Shown here in pieces: positions 34,130 through 45,500 of a stretch of DNA of 64,000 bases. The number at the start of each line of letters is the position of its first letter. The first letter of the stretch is position 1. Source of the DNA: Paratinospora sagittata. Its lineage: Eukaryota; Streptophyta; Magnoliopsida; Ranunculales; Menispermaceae. The DNA is taken from contig CM069610.1 in NCBI GenBank assembly GCA_035771175.1, forward strand, positions 19,066,001 to 19,130,000, in the 5' to 3' direction. A model generated the notes under the pieces. That model did no database searches and had not been told where the DNA came from. It saw nothing but the letters and a program-made list of their open reading frames with translations. A program made the position numbers and the translations under genes.

Positions 34130-34930
34130 ATAGGCAAAATGATCTATGATTAAGTATGGCCTAGCTTAAAGTTTAAGGCATTCATTAGGAAGTTTTTTTG
34201 TTTTTAAAATAATTGATGCATATAGGATTTGAAATTCAAACAATGCATCCAAATCATGGAGCACGAATGCCAAAATAGATAAGTATGAACATGGACATTC
34301 TATTTCCATTGAGTTAGGCATGTGAGATAATGTAGATAAGCACATAACCTAAAATATGGATTCAAAGTAATGCATTGAAAAATATAAGCACTGTGGAATG
34401 CAGACTTGAATCATGAAGTAGATGTGAATCATGCATACGATATGTAGATTCAATTTCAAGCATGATTACATTCAAAGTGAAATAGCATAGGCAAAACAAA
34501 TTTTATAGAATAGTGCATTGCCTAGCTATTTGGTTTATAACTAGATGCTAATGATATTTTGAATTTTAGTTCAAGACATCTAGCATATAAGTCCTTAAGA
34601 GAAATGCCATGAATAATAGTATCCATAAAGGATGTAAACAAGCAAGCATTCTCTTTTCATGAGATTAGGCATAGATGAGAATCTAAATGTAAAGCCTAAA
34701 TCATGGTCTCAAGTTAATGCATGTGAAAGATATGAGATACGCAACATGCATACTTGAATATGAATATGTATGAGTCATGCATTTATGAAGAAGATTAAGT
34801 ACCAGCATGATCATACTTCAAATGAGATAGCATGGGCAACATAAGTGATATAATGAAGTACAATGCCTCGCTATTCATTTTTTAAATGGATGCCAAAAAT
34901 AATTTTCAAGTTTAAAGATCATCTATGGAA
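34130..34930. repeat. Diverged tandem repeats of about 350-365 bp inside the LARD-like element
   Basis: Similar blocks begin at about 34149 (ATGGCCTAGCTT), 34512 (TGCATTGCCTAGCTATT) and 34860 (ACAATGCCTCGCTATT). Each is followed by text with ATGCC or ATGCT, a TTAGGCAT block and CATGCATAC. Identity is low to moderate. No reading frame runs through them. Confidence 0.6.
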
Positions 34931-35020
34931 TAAAGTGCCCAAAAAGGTTTTCAAATAAAATTACGATTACACTTCTAAACCAATTGGAGGATTCTCAAGA
35001 GTCTCTGATACCAATTGATA

Positions 35021-35210
35021 AATTGAAAAATTGGTCAGTAACACTGACGCTTACACGTGTCCTGTCAACGGGCTAGAAAAGTTAAAAGAGACTATTTTTT
35101 ATCCCATCCAGCTTGACAACCAAACATAAGAATTGGACATAAATAGAAGTCCTATCCTATCCCGCACACCGAACAGGGCTTAGCAAGTTTTTTTTTTATT
35201 AAATTAATTT
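35021..35210. other. Unassigned junction DNA
   Basis: It lies between the broken LARD-like element and the integrase remnant. A T-rich run is at 35190-35200. No feature was recognised. Confidence 0.4.
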
Positions 35211-35772
35211 TTCTTGAATTGGACAAGAAAAAGTTGATGAGCTTATAAAGATGAAGGAGTTCATTCTGCAAAACAAAGCTCTGCATCAATGGTCTCTTAC
35301 TTTTGATGGTGTGGTATTATATAAAGGGTGATTGTGTATAGCTCAGGATCTAGAGATTAGGCGGGACATAATGAATGAGTGCCACAAATCTAAGTTTTCC
35401 ATGCATCTAGGAGGAGACAAAATGTATAAGGACATGAAGAGGCAATTCTGGTTCAATGGAATGAAAAAGGCCATAGCAGAATTCGTGGCCAAGTGCCTTA
35501 CTTGTCAACAAGTAAAGGTTGATCGCAGACTCCCTCTGCTTTGTTACAACCACTTCCCATAGGAGAATGAAAATAGGATAATATTGCCATGGATTTTGTA
35601 TTCGCACTACCCAAAAACATCAAGGGTCAGGACACCATCTCGGTAATTGTTGACAGGTTAACTAAAGCTGCACATTTTATACCAGTTAAATTTACCAATA
35701 CTCCAGCCAAGCTAGCCGAAATCTATGAATGAGAGATCATCATATCGCATGGGATCTCTCTCACCATCGTCT
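35211..35772 (+). pseudogene. Ty3/Gypsy integrase fragment (zinc-binding and core start)
   Basis: The frame 35332-35530 gives CIAQDLEIRRDIMNECHKSK, FSMHLGGDKMYKDMKRQFW and EFVAKCLTCQQVK. This is the integrase HHCC module (H of NECHKSKF, H of SMHLGG, CLTC). The core start follows in shifting frames (NIAMDFVFALPK and DTISVIVDRLTKAAHFIP) with stops. It ends at the first part of the TIVYD block, where an LTR fragment begins. It may belong with the gag at 30151-31528. Confidence 0.88.
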
Positions 35773-36480
35773 ACGATAGCGAGCTATAGCAGGTCGATAT
35801 ACACAAACCCGAGAGCTCGAGTTTTTTAAACTTTCCGATATAGCGGTATCAAGGCCTATAGCGCTCTATTGCCAGTTTTACTGAAAATTGAAGGATCACG
35901 ACAATAGCTCTATAGCGGGCTATCAAAGGGGATAGTGCTCTATAGCCAATTTTTCAGAAAAAATAGATTTTTTATTATTCAACTTGATAGCATGTTATCA
36001 ACACTGATGGCGCACTATTGCCTTCTAAAATTTTTTGGCAAATTGCTGGATAGCGGGCTATAGGGTCCTATAGCGCGCTATTGGTTCCTAATTTTGGAAA
36101 AAACCAATATTTTGACACTCAAAAACCATTCCATTGAATCAAAACACTTTGATATAAGATTAAAAACTTCTAAATCATTCAAAACTCATTGAAATTATGA
36201 TTAAAACTTTTCAAAAAACATTTTGTGAAAATCAAATATGAAATAGAGGTGATTTTGAAAACTTTGCAATTTAGAGAGTTTTAGTGCTGAGATTGATCGA
36301 GAGGTTACCCTACATACCTGAGATCAAACTAATGCATTACATATGAGATATGTCTTCGTTCTTCGAGCTTGATCTTTGTAGACTTCAAAAACTACTATTT
36401 GATGTGTTCTTGGTGGATTACCTGCAACGCTTAGATAAATGATACACGTGATATCATGTGGTTCGTAATCATCAAAATAC
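35773..36480 (-). repeat. Second fragment of the palindrome-rich LTR
   Basis: It starts inside the palindrome array (GATAGCGAGCTATAGC, about 35775) and includes TATAGCGGGCTATC (about 35922) and TATAGCGCGCTATTGG (about 36079-36094). It then matches 33091-33170 closely (GACACTCAAAAACCATTCC, CACTTTGATATAAGATTAA). Beyond about 36240 the match to the first LTR weakens. Its left boundary lies within the integrase remnant, so it inserted there or was joined by deletion. Confidence 0.75.
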
Positions 36481-37590
36481 CGAAATACCGATGTGAGAAG
36501 CATTGATCCAACACAATTCGGTTATCAATCATCAATTAAGTCCTAGGTAGCCTCAAATGCATCAATGCATTCCATTGAAACCAAGTTCCAGCTCATTCCC
36601 AAATATTGGGAACTCAAACCCTCTCAATTGGACCAAATGTTTGGGCAAAAGTCCACCATGGCCAAAACTTTCCCAAAACTAATACTAGGGTAAGTTCAAG
36701 GACCCTAATGTACACCACATAGGTAACATGCAAGGTCTAGCTCAACCTTCAACCAAACATGCAAGCCAAGCTCATGGAACCTAGAAAATTTTAGCACAAA
36801 TGCCCTCAACCCAAACTATGTGGAGCAACTCAACCCAAAATGCAAGATTCGAGTACTAAAGGGATGAAAACCATACCTTAGAGGCTTAGGAAATCCAAAC
36901 CCTAGCTCAAACCACCTTTAAACCACCATTTTCCCTCTTCTCTTCAGTCGCGAAAACCAGAGAGAAGTTGCAAAAATGAAAGATACCCCGTGCTTGGTGT
37001 ATATAAGGTGAATGGTGGGCCCCACACAAAATAAAACACAATTTAATAAAGAAATAATTTTCTACTGCAATTACTTACACTTAGATAATCAATTTCTTGC
37101 AAACGACTCACCAATTTAACATCTTAACCTTTAAAATTTGGATGAGTGAGTTACCAACATGCTGGTAAAAATTTTAGCTCAATCCAACGGTGGAAATGCG
37201 AGGACTAACCGTTTGATCAAAATTGCGCAAAAAAATTTGCGAATCTGAGCAGCCGTGTTTGGAAGCTTATAACTCACAATAAACAACTCCGATCAAGATC
37301 TTCACTGTTCAGAATAAAAACCTATCATAGAATAATAAGCTGCTAAAGTTTCAGCTCAATCGGACCACAGATCTAGGAGATCAAGCCATTGATGTAATCG
37401 GTTATAGAAATTTACTCCTTTCCACATATATATATATATTCGATGTTCTGCTCTCAGTCATTCTGAAATCAAAGCAAGACATACCTTATATGAATTTTTA
37501 TGTAAATCACTTTCCAAACGCAACTGAGAGGCACACGTTGCGATCTGGGGTACATTTGGCTTCTAAGCCTAGGGGATTCAAAACCAACAA
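36481..37590. other. Probable LTR-like or other TE-derived DNA, unassigned
   Basis: There is no coding domain. The text from 36880 to 37430 (CGAAAACCAGAGAGAAG, GTGTATATAAGGTGAATGG, AGCTCAATCGGACCACAG) is in the style of plant Gypsy LTRs, with a TATA-like TATATAAG near 37000. Ends and partner were not found. Confidence 0.35.
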
Positions 37591-38165
37591 AATATGTGCG
37601 ATTTCTATGAGTCATACACTTATAAATACGCATATTTCAGTATCCTACGGGACAAGATGATGTCAGCCTGGGGGTACAGGGCGTTGAATGTTTATTTCCT
37701 TATTGTCTATTGTTCTCTTTTTTATTTTATTGCTTTATTTTTATTTCAAGTTAATTTAAATTCAATTTTAGATTAATATTTTTTATTTATTAATTTCTTT
37801 CATATTTAGGATGTTAGAAACCAAACTATTATTTTTCTTTCATTTATATAATATATAATGTTTTAATTTTTATTGATCTATTCAAAAGATCATATCACTC
37901 GGGACTATTCAACTTGAGAAAGATTTTAGGTATTGATTCGATAAGAAAATACATGTGTTTGATACAATTTTTTGTTTGTATGCATATATTATATGTTATT
38001 CGTGTGTTTTTTGTGCAAAAAAAGATCTACCGAAAGCTTGCAATTGTCATTTTCATGGCAAGCTTCCTCGCGATCGGATCGGTTGAATAGGGCCGAATCG
38101 AGTGAATCGGTTCAGCCGAACAAGGCTGAACCTAATATGGGTTTGACCCTGATCAACCGAACTTA
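37591..38165. other. AT-rich spacer
   Basis: No gene was recognised. A short CG-rich block, GATCGGATCGGTTGAATAGG with repeated GAATCG and AACC motifs, lies at about 38072-38135. Confidence 0.4.
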
Positions 38166-38169
38166 TTTT

Positions 38170-38446
38170 TTATTTTTTGGGGTTTTTTCTCTATCATTTT
38201 AAACTTTAAGATATTTTTTGCCATTTTGGTGTTGTCTATGGACTTCACTACCTAATTTGAAGAGTACATATCATATACCTCTCGTTCCTATGATTTGGTT
38301 AACTTCCAAGTTAACCAAATCATAAGTACAGTAGTGAATGATACCTCACCACTAAAATATGGTCGGAAAGTCCATAGACATTTTTCAAAATGGCTAGAAA
38401 TGTCTTCAAGTTCAAATTGGTAGAGGGAAAACCCAAAAAACAACAA
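38170..38446. repeat. Foldback element with a perfect 17-bp central palindrome
   Basis: The centre, 38289-38324, is TATGATTTGGTTAACTT, then CC, then its exact complement. Outside this, imperfect arms pair TTTTTTGGGGTTTTTTCTC (about 38174) with the complement of GGGAAAACCCAAAAAAC (about 38425), and TTGCCATTTTG..GTCTATGGACTT with its counterpart near 38366-38395. It could be a snap-back MITE. It lies directly left of the Gypsy LTR fragment. Confidence 0.75.
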
Positions 38447-38516
38447 CAAATTAGACTAAGTCAGACAAAACCAAACTCAACACTGTAGGTTCGGTATTGT
38501 CTGGTCAAACAGAGTG

Positions 38517-39333
38517 TGTCACACCCCGCCCGGACGCCCCTAAACCGGCGGTACACTCACGGACGGGGCGCGCATTTGGAATTATCACAATGGCAGCAGA
38601 ATACGCAACGGAAATATAATACAGTATAAATCTAATTTCATTAAATTCAGAATGTATTCATACATGTAATATTCAAGGGAACATTCTCCCAAAATCCCCA
38701 ATAAATTAATACAAAGGGTACAAAATGTGGGCCCCATAAACTTGCACCCAGTCCACCCTAATTTCCTGTAAAAAATTGGATAATAATGGAGTGAGCTTAA
38801 CGCGCTCAGTGGGTAAAATAGTTCGTGAGTATAACAATTAATAAATCATATATCATAATCAAATATCTTAAATACACATGAGAACATCATAATCAATCAA
38901 TATGTATGTATGCATGACACCGTCTCGTAATGGTTTAATGACTGTGTATCGCCTGAGTTCACGTACAGATGTCTCTCTCTGGGAATAGCCGGGTTCTTAT
39001 TGTACGTCTCTCCTCAGGAACGACGCTCTGGATTCTCGTACGGATGTCCCTCCCTAGTAGTAGCCAGGTTCTCATTGTACGTTCCTCTCCAGAGAAATAT
39101 AATAAATAGCGAGCATCGCTCTTAACTATTCTATGAATCATAAACCACATACGTCCCTAGGTGGTGATATGTATGATGTCAATGCATGAACTAGTCTAGT
39201 CTACTGGTCTGATTTTCACTTAACATTTAGACTGACTTTAGCAACGTCTGGTGATCCTTATTAGGGTCGATATCACGACGTGCAAAGTTAGGACATTTAA
39301 TATTACTTATATAAGCTGACAACTTTCAATAAA
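38517..39333 (-). repeat. Truncated Gypsy G1-family LTR (3' part), minus strand
   Basis: It starts TGTCACACCCCGCCCGGACG, the complement of the LTR end, and matches the G1 LTR through the GTACGT tandem units (38960-39085) to about CTGACAACTTTCAATAA near 39330. Roughly the first 560 bp of the LTR (its U3 start) are absent. It ends about 200 bp before the start codon of the dehydrogenase gene, in opposite orientation. Confidence 0.88.
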
Positions 39334-39536
39334 GCGTATTTTTAAAACATTGTCTGATATCGCCGTAGATATAAATAGTAATTTTACCCTACTTTTTGTT
39401 TTGGTTGAGAAAAAGCCGACGTTACGGCCGAAGGCAATTGCACGTTTTAATTTGAAGTCCAGCTTATAAAACAAAAAGATTGAGCATTCGCTTCCGGTTC
39501 CGTCAACTTCTACTGCTTAGAGCTAACTATCAATCA
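39334..39536 (+). promoter_or_regulatory. Putative core promoter and 5' UTR of the 3-hydroxyisobutyrate dehydrogenase gene
   Basis: About 200 bp separate the LTR fragment from the ATG. A TATA-like GATATAAATAGTA lies at 39368-39380, about 160 bp before 39537. Two GC-rich blocks, AAAGCCGACGTTACGGCCGA (39413-39432), are the only CpG-dense part. An in-frame upstream ATG lies at 39480. Assignment is by position; no transcript data. Confidence 0.45.
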
Positions 39537-42500
39537 ATGGGAATAAGCAGAAACGCTGCTCTGAAAGTTCTTTCAACTTGCAAGTCGAATCTCCTTTCTT
39601 CCTCCTTTCGATCATTTGCACATCGTAAATTCTCTTCTGGATCAACCATTCCAGCCCATCTTCAGGTCAGTCTCAACCATTTCCTCCCTCTTTTTATTTT
39701 GTTTTATACAAAAAAATGTTGGTGAGATATACGATTAGTTTGTTTTGTTAGATGCTTATTTACTGCGAATTTAAAGAGGTATTGTTGCTTAGAGTGTGAT
39801 CCTGAACAACCCAGAAAGCTCATTTACGATTTCGTTTTGGTTGATGTTGATTTTTTACAGAGGGTTGGATTCATAGGACTTGGAAATATGGGGTTCCACA
39901 TGGCAAATAATCTAATTAACTCAGGATTCCAAGTCACTGTCCATGACATGTAATGTGTCTTTCTTTTTTCGTCTCGTTATCTTACTGTGATTACCAATGA
40001 AATTTGATATTATATCTCATACACTAAGAATTTTTTATTGCGTTCGTACCTGGCATTTCCGGCTCTTCAGTACTGGAGTAGGTCTGGGACCGATGATATT
40101 TGATGTTAGCAATTCACAAATTTCGTGAGTAATTGCAATTTTGCAACAACTTGTAAAAGAAGTGATTTTTACTTTTCCCCAAGTTTATGGTATAGATATT
40201 AATATATTATTATAAATATGTATAATTATATTTTTTTGAAGTTTCTGATGTAGATTAATTTGTGAATACTTAAAGCTGGCTTAGTGGCTTCGTAGTTTTT
40301 CTTTAACTATTCATAAAATTAATTTTTATAGAAATTAAATAATCGGTTCAAAAAGTACTTTTTGGTAGAAATTGCACATAACACCTTTTTCTTTTAATAG
40401 TTTCTTTGATATAATGTTAAGTGGTCAGGCCAAGTGATACTCGGATCTTACATTGTTTTTGCTTATAACTCGTGTGTGAAAAGATGACGCCTATGGGCTC
40501 TCCTCTGTGTTTTCCCAAGCAAGCGAGTATACCTTTTCTCCCCCTCTTTTTTCTTTTTTGTTCAATTTTTCTTAGGGGGGGTGGTGTGGGTGTGGTGGTG
40601 TTACTGAAACTTAAGATTTCGATGTTTAAGATGTTGAGGTTCCAAACAAGTAAGCTCCTTTAGTCTTCGAACTTTGCCACTTCTTATTAATGAACTTCTA
40701 GTTAGTGGTTTGCCTTGAAAAACTTGTAAATGTTCAATGATTTACTCATTTACATTAACTGTGAAGATTACTTTTATTGTTTTGTTTTGAGGGAAAGATT
40801 TCTTTCTACTAGGTTGTATCACTTTGAAGTTTGAATCTATCTTGAGGCTCTATTTGAAGTAAAGTTGTTTTATTTTGTAAACATTGTAAATGAACTGATG
40901 TTTCAGAAACTGCAATTCCATGAAGAAGTTCTCAGATAATGGGATTCCAACAAAAGAAACACCTTTTGAAGTTGCAGAAACAAGTGATGTTGTAGTCACT
41001 ATGCTGCCTTCATCCTCTAATGTAAGTTGTCTATTTAGCTCATTTTCCATTTATGCAACTTCCAAGGTTAGTAGAAACTTTATGTAAGTTATGGGCTTGT
41101 GCAACTGACACAAACAATTTTATTGCAAAATCAAAAGAAAATGACAAGAAGCATGGCTATGATGTATGTCAGAAAGATCGATTGTTTGAAGTTGCTACTA
41201 CGATGTCCGTTGGAATTGTTGTTTTCATATCTTGGACTATGCAAAGCTACTTTTTGCTTTAAATTGATCAGACGGTCTATTTCAATTTTGAGTTTCCCAA
41301 TGTTGAAATTTCTAACAGGTACTTTAACCATAATACTCTGTTGATGGCTGTATAGTAAAGCGCCAAACCATACATTATCTAGCACTTCACTTGTGTTCTT
41401 CGAGATACAACCCACATGTGACCTTGGCATATTGTAGTTTACACTAAAAACTGAAGTAGGTATGAAACTTCATTCTGTTGTGTAACGTAGGATTGTTTCG
41501 AGTGGCTCACTTGGGCAGATTTATTCTTGTGCTCATTGATTGATATATTGCTTGACTTCCAATTATCGAATATATTGCTTGACTTCCAGTTATCGAATAT
41601 TTTTTTTTTTTAAAAGAAACTAAGAATAGAATATATGTATTGATAGAAGAAAACTATATAAACTATATATGTATCGAATATCAACTTTCATGTTTTGCCT
41701 AAAGTGTGGAAATCCTCTAGGGGACCCACTGGACATAAGCTCACCCTTTTCAATCTTATCTCCAGGGAATTAATGCCAAGAAAAAGAGTAGGAAAGAAAA
41801 GAGAAAAGGATGGGAAAAAGAGAGGGAGGAGCTTAATCTTCCAATAATGTACATTTGCAATTATACTAAATAATAAGCCTTACATACCAACCTTTTGTTG
41901 TACATAAAGGTTGTGATGTCTTGGCACTTGTGTGAGTTAGTTTGAGTCAAAGTATGTAAAATAAAAAGTATATGCAGAAGGTGACAAATAATCTTGTACT
42001 GTTGTACAATAGAAATAAGTTATGTTAATAAAGTGAAGTTTTTGGGAAATACAAAAGTTGTGACTTTGAAATTTCTCTTGTTGTTATTTTACCATCAAAT
42101 CACCTATTAAAGGGATTTGCAAACAAGAGGATTTCGGGGTGTGACAAAAGGACTATTAGGCAATATACAATTGAGATGTTGTTAAGTTCTAGGTGTCTAT
42201 AGTTGATTGATTTGATCCCTTCTTTCCTAGAGATCTTAAACATATACAAAGGGTAGGATCGTGGTGACTTTACTATCAACTATGTTTGGTGATTTGCCAC
42301 ATGGCCATTTACTATACTTGGGGGCTTTCTACCAAGTACCAACTGCACTTAGTCATGTGCCACACTAAATGAAGACTCACCATTGATCATATTTGGTTGT
42401 GCAATGACACCATGAGTTACTCGTGAGGTCCTCTTGGTGTCACTTTTGGCCTTGAGATTCTACCCAAGGATCGAAAATTCGATTTCGACTTGACTTCAGT

Positions 42501-45500
42501 CACTTGAAAATTGGAATTAATTCGGAGAAGTTTAATTCGACATGGAGAATTTTCGTAAAAAATTGCTAAATTAGAGAAGTTTAGAGAGTTTTTTCATATA
42601 TGCTTAAATATCTAGATTTATTGTAGTATAAGCTAAAAATTAATATAAATAAACACTTTTAATACATAAAAAATACTAATAAGTGACCTAACAAAATCAA
42701 TCTTGTTAAGTGAGTTGATGAATTTGAAATGGTGGCTTTTGGTCTTAATTCTTTTTTTTTTTGTTTTGATATTTAATTTTGTGGTGGCTTGCTTCTCGAC
42801 CATATACTTTATTAGTTTGAATTTCATCATGCTTAATTTATTAGTTTATTATTTAAATGTATTGTTTTTTAATCTTGTTTTGTAAGAGTTAACTAAAAGA
42901 AGATGACTTTGGGAACTCTTTTAATTTATTTTTAAGTTTTTATCTTATTTCAACTTTTTTTATTTATTTATTTTTTTGCTTCTTTTCTTCTCTTTTTGGT
43001 AAAGCATATCCCATGAACTACATAATTTGTTAGCTTGTTAAATTATTTTTTAAAATTTATATTGCTATGTTGGTTGATGAAGTTGAAAATAATACATAAT
43101 TATTGGTATTTTTTTTTTGTTTTTTATTGATGAAATAACATTTTTTTACTTCTCTGTTGTTACGTGCAAACCGCAAGCTTACAGTGTCAAGTTATAATAC
43201 AAAACCGATTAGATATCGGGTTGTCGTCATCTAGGATTGACACTCACACTAAATACCGTTTCACTAACCCTACCTTTATTTAGAAAATCAAATTAAAGTG
43301 AAATAAATAAACAATTAAATAACTAGATAGTAAACTAAAGCAATGCAATAGAAATAGATAGAAAATCAGAGATAGAATGGTCTAGAGGTTCAATATCACC
43401 TTACTATCAACTATGCCTTTATATATATATATTTATCATTAAATCAGTTCTTTCGTTTATAAGTCGGAAATCCTAACGTTTCTAATTCCCTCTTTTGGAG
43501 CACCAATTAGAGCATGTTATTATCATCTTGGCTTTACTCTTTCGATGAAAACCTAAGATGATAATAACTCATTAAGTTCTGTGATTTCTTTTTAACGACT
43601 TCAAAGGTTTTCAATCTCATTTTGAGTATCACGATAGCCTTGGTTATATTTCCCAAATTTCAACCCAAAGTACCATCTTTTGGAGTATCTACCTTAAGTC
43701 TATGATCATTCAATCCTTGGCCAATGGATCAAAAGCATTATACTCAAAAAAATATAAATAAACTAAAGAAATTTTATTAATAATAATTAAACCATAAAAT
43801 GTAAGACATAGTATTAAGCTCGGATCAATCTACACCTCTAAATAGAAGATTTAGTTCATAACTAAAGACATAAACACATAAAATATAAGTTTGACCATGA
43901 ATAAGAACAAAGAAAAACAAACTAGAATGTTGTAGAGATTGTGAATAGTTTTCAATGTAGATCTTCTTCTCCACTTCGCTCCATCCGTAAACCTTCGTTC
44001 TCCACTCTATGATGCCTCTAGAAACCCTAAACAATGTTCTTTATATAGCTACAAGTCCATAGGAAGTCGTCCAAGAAGTGTCCAAGTCGAACTAGGAAAG
44101 TTCACAACAAAATTAGAAAGTTTTTATTTTGAATCGCACATCCGCTTTCTTCCTCACCGTTTTTCTTCTTGTTCTCCACTCCAAATCAACCTCAAAACCC
44201 TTGCATCTTGTAGTATTTCAAGTAAGGAATCCATAGAAACAAACCACGTCCAATTCGGAGTTAAATTGAGAAAGTTATGGCCAAAATACAAAAGTTGCGC
44301 AAATCTGAATGTTCCGGCGTCGCGGCGCCTAGTTTCGGGTCTTTTGTGCACTTTTCTGCTATTCTCTTCACTTCCCTTGTGGACTTAGCCAATTTTCTCC
44401 ACTTTTTGACTTGTTTTCTTCATGAATCATCAACTAGGCTTCTCATATGTTGTGTCCATCATTCATGCTCACTTCCACACATCTAAATATCTACAAAACA
44501 ATGCAAAACAAGTAGTTAATATACTTCAAACATAAATTGATCCAACTTATAAACTAACAAACCGAAAAATTGCATAAAAACCAACTTTCACCTAAACTAA
44601 CAAATGCATCAAAATTAACATAAACACACTAAACTAATGCATAAATCACCCTAAAACACCTATAAAACTATACTAAAACATGTCTAAATGACCACTTATC
44701 ATTTGTCAAATTTCGTCGAATTTTGTTGAATTTTATCAAATTTTATCGAATTTTGTCGAATAATTTTGGCAAATTTTTGCATTTTTTATTTTACATCAAC
44801 TTCTCACTTTGATGGTAAAGAAAAGGGAAATAATTCGTGAAAGTTCGCCAAAATTCAGGGAATTTTTGAACCATGATTCTACCTATGATGACACCACTAT
44901 GGACTTAGTATTCCATTGGACTAGTGAGAATCTTTACCCACTTTGCTTACATCTCTCTATTTGGAATGATTTCTTTATGTTCGTATCACTCACTAGTCAA
45001 ACCATGCTCACACGATTGCACTCAAGTCTCAACCTTTGCGGTTGTCCTTTGGATGGTCTAGGAGTTTGCTTTTTTGATTGGAAGTCTCATTTTTAAATGG
45101 AGTAACCCTCATTTGTAGACTTGTAGTTATGGCATTGGCTTGTGTCACATGACACAAATCTATTTTGGGTAGTACTTTGTTTAATAGGAAATGAGAATGT
45201 TGATTTATGTTTAATCAAAATGATGGGCATAACTAATAGAGAACAAGGAGTCCTCCCATATGATTATCAATAAAAAAGGAGAAATGTTACCATAGAGAAT
45301 CAACTTCATAGCCAATTGGATGACCTAAGATCTCTAGGCATTTAGTTATGTTTGTGTTGATTGGTCTTCCTAGCAGGTGGTTCAACTGTCAACCTAGTGG
45401 CCATTTGTGGAAAGGTGTATTGAATGCATCATGTGAATACGAGTGCTACAAAATGTTATGTTTGTTTGACTTTCTAGGCCCCCTTTAGTGGGAGCCAAGC

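Larger units (their letters stand above)
31529..35020 (-). mobile_element. Large non-autonomous LTR retrotransposon (LARD-like), one LTR lost
   Basis: On the minus strand the order is primer-binding site (35000-35015, complement reads TTGGTATCAGAGAC), about 1.4 kb interior without coding potential, purine tract (complement of CTCCCCCTTTTTGATAA, 33584-33600), and 3' LTR (31529-33581, 2053 bp, TGTTGGCCTGAGAG to GGGTGTCTATCA). The 5' LTR is gone: only TGATA (35016-35020) remains beyond the primer-binding site. Long LTRs and a noncoding interior fit the LARD class. It interrupts the Gypsy gag/protease remnant at its left end. Confidence 0.8.

Noticed and set aside
39480..39536. Upstream in-frame ATG of the dehydrogenase as true start
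   Set aside because: The homologous proteins start at the MG of 39537; the extra 19 residues have no counterpart, though use of this ATG cannot be excluded.
42136..42150. GGGGTGTGACA resembling the end of a G1-family LTR
   Set aside because: The preceding text does not match the LTR, so the similarity is probably chance.
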